The notes under the pieces: generated by a model | What the model saw: the letters and a program-made list of their open reading frames with translations, nothing else | What the model was told of the DNA's origin: nothing | The model's database searches: none | Translations under genes and position numbers: made by a program | Assembly (NCBI GenBank): GCA_934281605.1 | Contig: CAKQXD010000009.1 | Coordinates: 35,636 to 99,635 of the forward strand | Direction of reading: 5' to 3' | DNA length: 64,000 nt | Source: an uncultured Clostridia bacterium | GTDB lineage: Bacteria > Bacillota > Clostridia > Peptostreptococcales > Anaerovoracaceae | In this document: in pieces, positions 16,926 to 25,818 of the stretch | How the letters are laid out: the number at the start of each line of letters is the position of its first letter | Position numbering within the stretch: the first letter of the stretch is position 1

Positions 16926-19226
16926 CTATAGCAGGTCTTTCTCACGCTGACCCTCACGTTTAACAATAAGTGTCAGTTTTTCCGCAACAATATTATCCCC
17001 TGAATAGACGTCTACAGAATAAGTTCCTGGCTTTCTCAAATCTGGCATATTCACACGATAAAATCCATTTTCGAGAGGTTCTGCTTCATAACTTTTTCCT
17101 TCAACCGTTATACTTACATCCAGAAGCTCTGCAGTCATAAATATTTTGATTGCTGCTTTCTTACGGAAGCTTACTTCAATTTCCAATACATCTGTAAAGT
17201 CTACCGCTTCTGCATCTACAGACATGAGATGAACTTCAATCTTTCCATCGGAGTATGTCAACTCAATAATCGGAACGCAGATTTCTTCGAGGGTAGCTCC
17301 ACCATGTACTTCCACATTAGCTTTTCTTCCACCCCTGAACCGATCATAGTTGGCTAGTGCCCAAAATTCACCCGCATCAGTGGCATAATCCGGCTGAACA
17401 TCCACATCACTTTTCGGACAGCATCTTCCCGAATGTTGCCCCTTTTCTTCCATTTCCCATACATTCTCCGTATCATGAAGAACTGCAAGCCTGCTGGCTC
17501 CATGATCCGCAATCATCACAACACGTTTAATCGTTCCTCCACTAATCAATTTATTCCTGATTTTCTCCAAAGTTTCATGGATGGTTTCCATTTCCTTCAT
17601 GAGATGCAGCGGTAGCTTCGAATTGCTGTAATAGTCATAATCAAACTTACCGTGGTGCTTGATATCATCAATATCCTTGATGGAAACGATCTGCTTTTCA
17701 TCCCACAATTCAAGAAACTCCTTGTTCCTACTGGTAATGGACGGTAATTCACATCTGCACACGGTTATTTTCACATTCAACTGAAGCTCTCTGCATATCG
17801 ACATGATGTAGCCAAGATACTCTACCCCCATAGCATCCATAAAATACAACAGAGAATCCTTTGTGCTAAGTTTCTCTATCCTTGAAGAGCGTGGTTCTAG
17901 AATAAGATTATACTCTCTCTTTTCAGCCTGTTCTAATACAATCGCCTCAAAATCAGGAAGGATTTTGTTAATAACTTTCTGATACTTATAATCCTGAAAA
18001 TAATTATCCAGAAGCTCATTTCTAAATCTATAGGGCTGAAGGTATACAAAGAGATCTGGGTAAACTCTCTTAAGTATCCCCATAAGCTCGTCCCGCTTAT
18101 ATTCTGCGCCATACTGATTCAGAAATGTAAAAATAGCTTCTTTTTCCTGCTCAGTATTGTCCGTCAGATAATAAATGGCGTTTTTCCCTTTGCCGACGAC
18201 CACCTTACAGTATACCGTAAGTTCCGCCGAAGGATTTCCTATTTGATTAAGAAGTATCTTGCGACTTTCATAGCAATCCCAGAAATCCGTATCCTTGACG
18301 TTTTTGTTTAAAATACCGCGGTACACATTGGAAATCAGATCGCGTAAACCTGACGATCTCGCAGACGCATAATTAAGGCACCAGTTATTCTTTGCTCCAA
18401 AAAGCTTTAATCCAACAAAGTATAACCATAAGCGATCAGCAGCCATTCCGTTATAATTCTGCGCATGGATTTCCAGTGTCATGTGATTGCCGAATTCACC
18501 ATCAATTACAGCAATCCAATCCGGTTTCTTTTCAAATAATCCAAGCGCATACTTCCACTGTTCATCTGTTCCAATAGCCTCGCTCAATTCGGAAGTTTTC
18601 GGATCTTTCTGCAACAAGGCATCATACGCCTTAGACAATCCAATGATGCGATACAGAGCCTTGGGATAATCAGCCTTTTCCTTGCTAGTAAAAACAAGCA
18701 GTTTAGCGGCAGATGTGCTTTCAACCGAAACAGAAAACAAATCTATCCCGGTGATCGTCTGGACACCTTGAAGAGACAGTCCCGGAGACGAAAGGTAAAT
18801 TTCCGGTGATATTTGCTCCTCACCATCAAGTACAGCAATACGCGACTGTAAGCGCGGATCTTTGAAATTCATGTATCTATGACATTGGTAGGTTATAACA
18901 ACTACATACCCTGCCGTAGTCATAGAAAGAATCTCGCTGATAACCTTACGCAGCTCCTGCTCACCACGCAGCTTCAGGAACGATGTCAAGCCAGTTACAA
19001 ACGATGTGCCCTCCTTTGTTTCCAAATCATGAAAGAGCCTATCTATCTGTGGAAACTCATCTTTTTTGCAATAATCCGATGCCTTAATAATATTGTTCGT
19101 TCCAACATTGTAATGCACCATCAAATCGCTCCAGTCCTTATGATTCTGCACATCCACAATCAAAGGCTGAACATTATCTTTCGACAAAAACCTATCTATT
19201 TTCTTTTTGCATTCAGCTAAATCCAT
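16926..19226 (-). CDS. pglZ: BREX alkaline-phosphatase-superfamily protein PglZ (766 aa)
   Basis: PglZ is the protein common to all BREX types; its fold is that of alkaline phosphatases and its substrate is unknown. The metal-site motifs are present: YFMDAMGVEYLGYI near residue 460, VVMIADHGASRLAV near 570, and HGGATLEEICVPIIELTY near 640. The C-terminal 110 residues are a beta-rich extension. The gene starts 11 bases after brxC and its stop overlaps the brxL ribosome binding site, so it belongs to the same transcript. The large N-terminal half (1-430) shows no motif I can name but fits PglZ length. Confidence 0.88.
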   Translation of the reverse strand: MDLAECKKKIDRFLSKDNVQPLIVDVQNHKDWSDLMVHYNVGTNNIIKASDYCKKDEFPQIDRLFHDLETKEGTSFVTGLTSFLKLRGEQELRKVISEILSMTTAGYVVVITYQCHRYMNFKDPRLQSRIAVLDGEEQISPEIYLSSPGLSLQGVQTITGIDLFSVSVESTSAAKLLVFTSKEKADYPKALYRIIGLSKAYDALLQKDPKTSELSEAIGTDEQWKYALGLFEKKPDWIAVIDGEFGNHMTLEIHAQNYNGMAADRLWLYFVGLKLFGAKNNWCLNYASARSSGLRDLISNVYRGILNKNVKDTDFWDCYESRKILLNQIGNPSAELTVYCKVVVGKGKNAIYYLTDNTEQEKEAIFTFLNQYGAEYKRDELMGILKRVYPDLFVYLQPYRFRNELLDNYFQDYKYQKVINKILPDFEAIVLEQAEKREYNLILEPRSSRIEKLSTKDSLLYFMDAMGVEYLGYIMSICRELQLNVKITVCRCELPSITSRNKEFLELWDEKQIVSIKDIDDIKHHGKFDYDYYSNSKLPLHLMKEMETIHETLEKIRNKLISGGTIKRVVMIADHGASRLAVLHDTENVWEMEEKGQHSGRCCPKSDVDVQPDYATDAGEFWALANYDRFRGGRKANVEVHGGATLEEICVPIIELTYSDGKIEVHLMSVDAEAVDFTDVLEIEVSFRKKAAIKIFMTAELLDVSITVEGKSYEAEPLENGFYRVNMPDLRKPGTYSVDVYSGDNIVAEKLTLIVKREGQREKDLL

Positions 19227-19237
19227 TCTGAATCACC

Positions 19238-22200
19238 TCAATTACCCTTGATAATCTCCATACCAACGGTCATGTTATCCTTGATCAGTTCCTTCAGATA
19301 ACGCTTCACATCCTCAACATCCATATTGTCAATCTTTTCAAGTGCCCTTGTAGATCCGCCCTGGTTGTACTTAGCCTCGGCCATTTGCTGAAGCTTCTTT
19401 TCTACTTCCGGAAGGCCAAACCAGTCATATGGATCGGTTGAAATACGACTATCCAAATAGCGTTTTACTTCTTCCACATCCGTCAGCATTACCACAAAAC
19501 CTTTGATAATCGTTTCCGTGAAAATCCTGTCAAGTGCAGCCTGATCTTCCAGCAGTTCATAGAACGATGCTTTCTCAAGATACTCCTTGGCTTTTTCTAT
19601 AGCGGTTCCGTCAGGATGATTCTTATTCAGTGTCCCAAAAGCAGCTCGTGCCTGCTGTACCTCATTATCCGGAACAAGGCAGAGTATCGGCATGAGGTGT
19701 TTTCTTGACCATTCTCTCGGAGAAGTTGACTTGGTTTTTTCTGCCCAAAGCTTCTTCAACTGCTCGTTTCCAAGGGAGCTGCGATATTCTTTCGCTTTCG
19801 CATCGACCGTATTTGTGTATGCGGCTTTTTCCATAGTAAAGGTACCAGTAGGAATCATCTGGTAGAACGACCGGATTTCTTCTTCAGTCAGACCTTCAAT
19901 ATAATATGCGCATACCGCTTTAAACAAATCTACCTGATTGTTGTAGAACTGATTAAATGCCTCTTCGTTCGCAATAAGAAGGTCAAGGAATTTCTGTTTC
20001 TGAGAGTCGAGCAATGTTCCTGCTTTCTTCATATTGTGGAGCATTTCCACAAACGGTTCGAGTCCACCAAAATGATTTTTTGCTAATGCAAAGGATATCC
20101 GAATATAGTTACACTTGTCGCACCACTCTCTGATGGTATTCGTGAAGGAAATGTTCTTTGCGATTACCTTATTGCTCTCAACGATGATTCTGTATTCCAG
20201 AATTACTTCCTTGATTTTCTGCTCTGCGGTATCGACATTCCATACCCAGTTCGCCGCATCAGCATCAAACTTACTCCGAAGCGCATTGATATACTGTCCG
20301 TTATCACCGACTTCAGACGCCAGCTTGACAAGCTCACCATCCTCAAAGCCTTCAAGGTATTTCTTCATACCTTCGGTACAATTTTCTTTCGTCAGCAAAG
20401 TCTTCAGATCGATAGGAGCATCAGAGTGATTCATACACAATGCACCTATCTCCAACGCAATGCTGCTATCCGTTTTAGTGCCACCAATATTGTTGCTATT
20501 TGCAATGCCACAATAATTGTCAATCAGATCAGAGATTACTATTAAGTCGGTTTTAAGGCTGACCTCGCCTATAATCTTCTTTATCGTCCATATCGGGAAG
20601 GAATACTCCTTCATCTTGTTACGGATTCGCTCTCTGGTCTGTTCGATGGATGTACAGAGAGTTAACGGAATACCGAAAGCAACAGATGTTGCTTCATTGA
20701 ATGCTTTCTCGTCTGGAGTCATGGCAACAATAAACTTATCCTTATATCTCGAATTTGGCGTGATTTGGAGATTAATGATCTCCGCAACCATCTCCTTTAA
20801 CTTTTCCAAATTAAGGGTATCGTTTGTGAGACCGTCACTCCAGCTGTAAGCTCCGTCTAGGTACTCTTTCAGGATAAAACCAAGAATGAACGCCGAAAGA
20901 TTACATGGCATAAATCCATAAGGTTTTCCTTTAAGCACATCGTATATGGAACGAATGGAGATTCTCCCGGCTGACTCAAAGGCATCGGCAATTGTCTTGT
21001 CGACTTCAAGCTTAATCCTTGAAATCAGAATGTTCGGATGCGTCTCCCAATAGACCGGATCGTCCCAGGCTTCCTTCAAAGCGGACTCAAGCTTTGTGGC
21101 TACGTTACCGGAAGAGAATGTCTGCCTTGTGACTCTGTTCGCACCACATTCAACACCAAGCTTAAGGCTCGATGGCGTATACATGGTAGGAAGCACATTG
21201 TACGCAGCCTCCAAGCAATCCGTGAACTTTTCCTTATTAATTGCCTGAAGCACGGACATAAGAATATCTATTGATGTTGCTCGCTCGCCATCCGGCTTCT
21301 TCTCCGTATATACAATGAACTCACCACCCGCAATGCGAGTTTTCCATTTTTTAAGAGCATCCTTTGCATTACTCGAATACTGACCGGCAAGAGTATTGTC
21401 CTTTCCCTGCTGATACATGGACTGAGCCATCTCATTTCTGTATTGGTTATAGCCATCCTGTCCGAACGGATTAATGGTCGTATCAATAAATACCATATGA
21501 AAACTTCCGTCTTTAACAGCATCTTGAATCTTCTTGGAAAGCATGGAAGCTTCCATGTCGCTCTTCGCAAAGCAGACCACAGCTGGAATCTTATTTTCAA
21601 ATTCCGCCTCTCTGTTTCGAAGTGTCCGGATTGTCTGATCAAAATCGCTGGAAGATACATACTTTAGCTCATAACGCAACTTAAGAGCACCACCAAGCGT
21701 AATCGCCTCAGTAACGGTGGTCTTATCCGCAAGCTGCTCATTGATCAGAGCCGTTGTAGTCTTTCTGTCTATCTCTTCCTTAAACTTATCCAGTTCTGCC
21801 CCACTCACTTCATTTACATAAGCATTATACTGGAACTTGCCATTGCCCAGCTGCTTCTTGAACAGAACTTTATCCCTTACCAGCTTTTCAGCGCAGCGTC
21901 CAGCTGCTCCTCCGTCAAGATCGGAACCTTCAAATGCATGATCCACATTTTTCTCGTTCGGAATGAAAAGCTCTACGGAATCACCCGCATGCTGGGAAAT
22001 AGCTTGAAGAAGCAATACCGTCTTGAGGATACGCTTCTCATCCATATCCAGCTTCTGGTTCGCACTACGGGTAAAGTAATCCAGCACAGTCCTGATATCA
22101 TGCGCCAAGGATTCCCTCCCCTTGTCGTAGAAGAATTCCCAAAGCATATCTATTGTCAAAAGAGGATTGTCATTTTCTGGTCCGTAGTTATCAATAAACC

Positions 22201-23440
22201 ACTGGAAGCCTTTTATCTCATCCCCTCGGTCGTTCTTGATAAATTCAAACATACTTCTTTGGTTCGAATCAAAAGCAGAAGAGATATGTTTGAGAAGAAG
22301 AGCCGTATACGGATGAATCGGAAGAATATCCAGCATCTCCTGATCCTTGATATTGGCGATTCCTCTCACAATCTTACGCGACTCTTTTGTACGGTCGGCC
22401 AAGTCATCCGCTACATCCTCCCAATCGTCCAGTACAGCCTTATCCTGATTCTTCTCCATCGCCGCGCCCATAAGCTGGAATGCAATATTCTCCGGAAGAC
22501 TTATCAGGCTATGAGGATTCACAAATCGTCCGTTCAATTTGATAAAGTCCTTGTCGCCTTCATGGAAAAGACCGGAGCTGACATGCGTAACAAGAATAAA
22601 GTAAAACGGCTCCGTTTCGCTTAACTCGCAAAGCTCCTGAAACCCGGTAAGATTTCTGCTGTTGTTGTAAAAGTACTCCGTAAACTCATCCCAGATAAAT
22701 ACAATGGCTTTCAGGTCATTTGCCTCTATGATTTCTTTAATCCATTCAGCAAGATCGGTTGCAGTCATGGAAAACGCACGAATCTGACGTTCTCTCGCGA
22801 CCTTAAAGATTTTTTCCATCAACGCATGAAGAGCATTGTCCTGATATGCGCTAAGTTTCTCAACGATTGCATCTACATCATCTCCACCGAAGAGATCGGC
22901 ATAACTGCCTTTGACATAGACATTAAAGCTCTGCTTGTTTTCTGCATCCGAAAGGTAGCGAATTACAGATTCCTTCAAAGAATCCTCTCCCTTGTTTTCA
23001 ATCCCAGCAAGGTCAAAAGCCCGTTCAATGCTCTCCTGAATAGCCAAAACAAGGTCATTATCTCCATGAACGTTGGAAGAACCATACCGATGCACTGTCA
23101 AAATCTTGCCGCTCTTCTTAATCCTCTGAAGGTTATTGCAGAGGTCGTTGTCCATGCCATACTTCTCAAAATACGCCTTTATATCATCCGAATCGGTATC
23201 AAGCAATTTCTTCAGCGTCAGAACAGCGTGAGATTTACCCGTACCATACGCACCCTCCACCCAGATGGAAAGCTTCTGTTTCCGGTCGAGCATACTGACG
23301 GTATTCTTGACCAGCTTGATAAAAGTCTCGTGAGGGAAGAATTTCTTCCACATATCCGGTTTACTGTTAATGACCGCTTCATTTACTGCCGGGAAGTAGT
23401 CCGGATCAATGTCAAAATAATACCTGTAATTCTCTAACAT
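19238..23440 (-). CDS. brxC: BREX P-loop ATPase BrxC/PglY (1400 aa)
   Basis: Very large ATPase, a core BREX component thought to act with PglZ on DNA or phage genomes. The start was set at the ATG at 23440, after AAGGAGG; the open frame runs 26 codons further into brxP. It begins MLENYRYYFDIDPDYFPAVN, typical of BrxC/PglY. Walker A is VEGAYGTGKSHAVLTLKKLL (about residues 61-80) and Walker B IVFIWDEFTEYFYNN (about 245). The rest is helical with many charged residues and no membrane segments. It sits 13 bases after brxP and 11 before pglZ. Confidence 0.88.
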   Translation of the reverse strand: MLENYRYYFDIDPDYFPAVNEAVINSKPDMWKKFFPHETFIKLVKNTVSMLDRKQKLSIWVEGAYGTGKSHAVLTLKKLLDTDSDDIKAYFEKYGMDNDLCNNLQRIKKSGKILTVHRYGSSNVHGDNDLVLAIQESIERAFDLAGIENKGEDSLKESVIRYLSDAENKQSFNVYVKGSYADLFGGDDVDAIVEKLSAYQDNALHALMEKIFKVARERQIRAFSMTATDLAEWIKEIIEANDLKAIVFIWDEFTEYFYNNSRNLTGFQELCELSETEPFYFILVTHVSSGLFHEGDKDFIKLNGRFVNPHSLISLPENIAFQLMGAAMEKNQDKAVLDDWEDVADDLADRTKESRKIVRGIANIKDQEMLDILPIHPYTALLLKHISSAFDSNQRSMFEFIKNDRGDEIKGFQWFIDNYGPENDNPLLTIDMLWEFFYDKGRESLAHDIRTVLDYFTRSANQKLDMDEKRILKTVLLLQAISQHAGDSVELFIPNEKNVDHAFEGSDLDGGAAGRCAEKLVRDKVLFKKQLGNGKFQYNAYVNEVSGAELDKFKEEIDRKTTTALINEQLADKTTVTEAITLGGALKLRYELKYVSSSDFDQTIRTLRNREAEFENKIPAVVCFAKSDMEASMLSKKIQDAVKDGSFHMVFIDTTINPFGQDGYNQYRNEMAQSMYQQGKDNTLAGQYSSNAKDALKKWKTRIAGGEFIVYTEKKPDGERATSIDILMSVLQAINKEKFTDCLEAAYNVLPTMYTPSSLKLGVECGANRVTRQTFSSGNVATKLESALKEAWDDPVYWETHPNILISRIKLEVDKTIADAFESAGRISIRSIYDVLKGKPYGFMPCNLSAFILGFILKEYLDGAYSWSDGLTNDTLNLEKLKEMVAEIINLQITPNSRYKDKFIVAMTPDEKAFNEATSVAFGIPLTLCTSIEQTRERIRNKMKEYSFPIWTIKKIIGEVSLKTDLIVISDLIDNYCGIANSNNIGGTKTDSSIALEIGALCMNHSDAPIDLKTLLTKENCTEGMKKYLEGFEDGELVKLASEVGDNGQYINALRSKFDADAANWVWNVDTAEQKIKEVILEYRIIVESNKVIAKNISFTNTIREWCDKCNYIRISFALAKNHFGGLEPFVEMLHNMKKAGTLLDSQKQKFLDLLIANEEAFNQFYNNQVDLFKAVCAYYIEGLTEEEIRSFYQMIPTGTFTMEKAAYTNTVDAKAKEYRSSLGNEQLKKLWAEKTKSTSPREWSRKHLMPILCLVPDNEVQQARAAFGTLNKNHPDGTAIEKAKEYLEKASFYELLEDQAALDRIFTETIIKGFVVMLTDVEEVKRYLDSRISTDPYDWFGLPEVEKKLQQMAEAKYNQGGSTRALEKIDNMDVEDVKRYLKELIKDNMTVGMEIIKGN

Positions 23441-23453
23441 CAGTAAAGCCTCC

Positions 23454-25814
23454 TTAGAGTAACGCCAGCACATCAGCGGATGACTTGTCAGCGTTAAGTG
23501 TAATCGTATCCAAATCAAGATTTAACTGCGCCGTAATATAATCTGGATGATTGATGTTCAATCCTGTTAAAATTTTTTCCATTGTTCCTCTATCAAGACA
23601 GAAGATTTCTGCCGGACTAACTCCGTTGCTCTCAACATCCTTGTCTAACAGACGACTGAGCGTAAACTGATAATAACCACCACATGCCTCAGCAAATTTG
23701 TATAAGGAGTACAGGATCACAGTCGGTTCAGGATTTTCCCAAGATGAGCGCACTACTGAATTCCAATACCTCTTGTTCCCCTTTATTTCGTAGTCACAAA
23801 CTCCCATTCCAATTTCATTGCCAAGGATCTTGTTAGATATAAAGATGTTCTTATATGCCGAGACAATATGAGAACGTGAATTTACGCTCATAGTGTCATC
23901 GAGCATCAATAACACTTCATCCGGAGTATAAGAGTAGGACGGTTCAATGTTTTTAATCCACCAATTAAACTCTGATGTATAAGTAAGGTTGCATACCATC
24001 AACGCCCATGCTAATGGTGTTTCAATTCCTATTCTCTCTACACACTTACCAAAATCCGAATACTTGCCCTTTATTGTAACTTCACTATCATTCAAAAAGG
24101 CGCGAAGGTTTTTGACCATGTTCTTGCCCAGATCATGCGGAGAATCCCAAAACTCATCATTCTTCTTAAAGTATTCAACAACCCATGAATACTCAATTCC
24201 CATGTTCCCGTAACGATCAATGCTTCCCATTTTCTTTTCTCCTTTCGGTAACCTCATTGAATTGGCAACTAGGCAACCATGAAATACGTCATGACACTTT
24301 TTACACTTTACGCACTTATCATCTATTTTCACATTGCCATTCTGCATACTGATAAATCCATTAGGGCAATTGGCTTCACACACCCTACATCCAATGCAAT
24401 AGGCTGACTTCCTTATTACTGTTTTGAAAGCAGACATAAAGTAGATGTCGTTCTTTGTATTGCTTCCGATATTTATAGTAAAATCCGTCTCGCCCTCTTT
24501 CTGCTCTATTACAACCAGATAAGGCTTTCCTTCGTATATTATCTCGATATTACCATTTTCGAGATAATTGACTTCTCCGATTGTTTTTATCCACTCTCTC
24601 CAATCTGTCAACTCACGCAGCAATTGTATCGACAATATGCCTTTTTCATACTTCTCTATGCTATACTCCTTGGCAAAGGAAAGTTCTTTTCCGCTTCTTC
24701 TCGCCTTCCATCCTCCTATGTTCATGAACTCTTCTATGGCTGCTTTTGAAGAAAGCTCCTTTGCTGTTGTTTTTAAAATAATGTCATTAAATGTTGTCGT
24801 TGTCCTCTCGCCATCATTTCCGACACTATATGCTTGTTCCTTAAAAAACATGTTTTTGGATGTGGCCAGCGGGCAAACGAGGCATCCGGCTCGGCTATTT
24901 CCTTTTTTATAAGCATCGTTAAGTATCAAGTCTCTTTCATATATATAAATAAACAGCTCTGCTGAATTCCATTCCAAAATAGGATGGCAGCTATATTGTC
25001 CCCGTATTTTTTCTCCAAGGCTTACTTTCTCATATTCGCTTCGAGATGCACTTTCATCACCTCTGATTCCAGTGAAAGCCATTCCGCGAAAATGGGGATT
25101 CTCTGTATATTCTCTCAATTTAATAATCTGCGGTGCCGTTTTGTGTACACTACAACACCAACGCATCGTTTGTGCTGGAGGCCCGAATTTATCCCATGTA
25201 TATTCAGGATCAAACTCACTTTTTGATCTTAAGAAATCAATGCCTTCTTCTTTGCACTCTTCTTCTATCTTATCTACAACATCATATGTATCTGGGAACT
25301 CCATCTTTGTATCACCAAACAAAACCATTACCTTGTTATGAGGCAAAGCTCTCTGTACAAGATCTAACGCAACAACACTATCCTTTCCACCGCTAAAAGC
25401 CACATAAAATACATCGACTTTCTCTCGGTACTCCACATAGGTGTTATATATCTTCTTAATCGTATCCTGCACTAGCTTCTCAAGAAGGTCACGATTCTTT
25501 TCAACCATCCCCGGTATATCCACAAATCGAAGCGGCATACCTTCTGGCTCCGGATTCTCCACAATGATTATTTCCGGTGCGGTATAGATTGACCCTCTCT
25601 TTGTTTTTGCTACGAGTCGACCTTGATAATAGTAGTTGTTAGCTTCAGCCCACATATAAGGGTATGTGTCATTTCGATCATATTGCCAATACTGATCAAA
25701 CCCTAATATGTCTAACTCCTTGTAGTAAACAGGTCTGGGCTCTTTACTGAAGTTCAGTTGAGAGCTGTTAAGCAATAGTCCGCCTGTTGCTGTATCCCAG
25801 CTATATGAATACAT
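23454..25814 (-). CDS. brxP: BREX type 4 PAPS-reductase-like protein BrxP with 4Fe-4S and DUF4007 domains (786 aa)
   Basis: Three modules are visible. Residues about 130-330 form a PP-loop ATP-pyrophosphatase/PAPS-reductase domain: FYVAFSGGKDSVVALDLV binds ATP, and later cysteines (RWCCSVHK, GCLVCPLA) resemble DndC. Residues about 470-515 form a bacterial ferredoxin-type 4Fe-4S region (CIGCRVCEANCP, CVKCKKC). From about 528 to the end lies a DUF4007-type domain (LGKNMVKNLRAFL, IETPLAWALMVCNL). Such proteins activate an acceptor with ATP and insert sulfur. The presence of this gene in place of a PglX methylase defines type 4 BREX. It starts 4 bases after the 965-aa gene. DNA phosphorothioation is the leading hypothesis; tRNA or other targets are not excluded. 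Confidence 0.88.
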   Translation of the reverse strand: MYSYSWDTATGGLLLNSSQLNFSKEPRPVYYKELDILGFDQYWQYDRNDTYPYMWAEANNYYYQGRLVAKTKRGSIYTAPEIIIVENPEPEGMPLRFVDIPGMVEKNRDLLEKLVQDTIKKIYNTYVEYREKVDVFYVAFSGGKDSVVALDLVQRALPHNKVMVLFGDTKMEFPDTYDVVDKIEEECKEEGIDFLRSKSEFDPEYTWDKFGPPAQTMRWCCSVHKTAPQIIKLREYTENPHFRGMAFTGIRGDESASRSEYEKVSLGEKIRGQYSCHPILEWNSAELFIYIYERDLILNDAYKKGNSRAGCLVCPLATSKNMFFKEQAYSVGNDGERTTTTFNDIILKTTAKELSSKAAIEEFMNIGGWKARRSGKELSFAKEYSIEKYEKGILSIQLLRELTDWREWIKTIGEVNYLENGNIEIIYEGKPYLVVIEQKEGETDFTINIGSNTKNDIYFMSAFKTVIRKSAYCIGCRVCEANCPNGFISMQNGNVKIDDKCVKCKKCHDVFHGCLVANSMRLPKGEKKMGSIDRYGNMGIEYSWVVEYFKKNDEFWDSPHDLGKNMVKNLRAFLNDSEVTIKGKYSDFGKCVERIGIETPLAWALMVCNLTYTSEFNWWIKNIEPSYSYTPDEVLLMLDDTMSVNSRSHIVSAYKNIFISNKILGNEIGMGVCDYEIKGNKRYWNSVVRSSWENPEPTVILYSLYKFAEACGGYYQFTLSRLLDKDVESNGVSPAEIFCLDRGTMEKILTGLNINHPDYITAQLNLDLDTITLNADKSSADVLALL

Positions 25815-25818
25815 AGCA

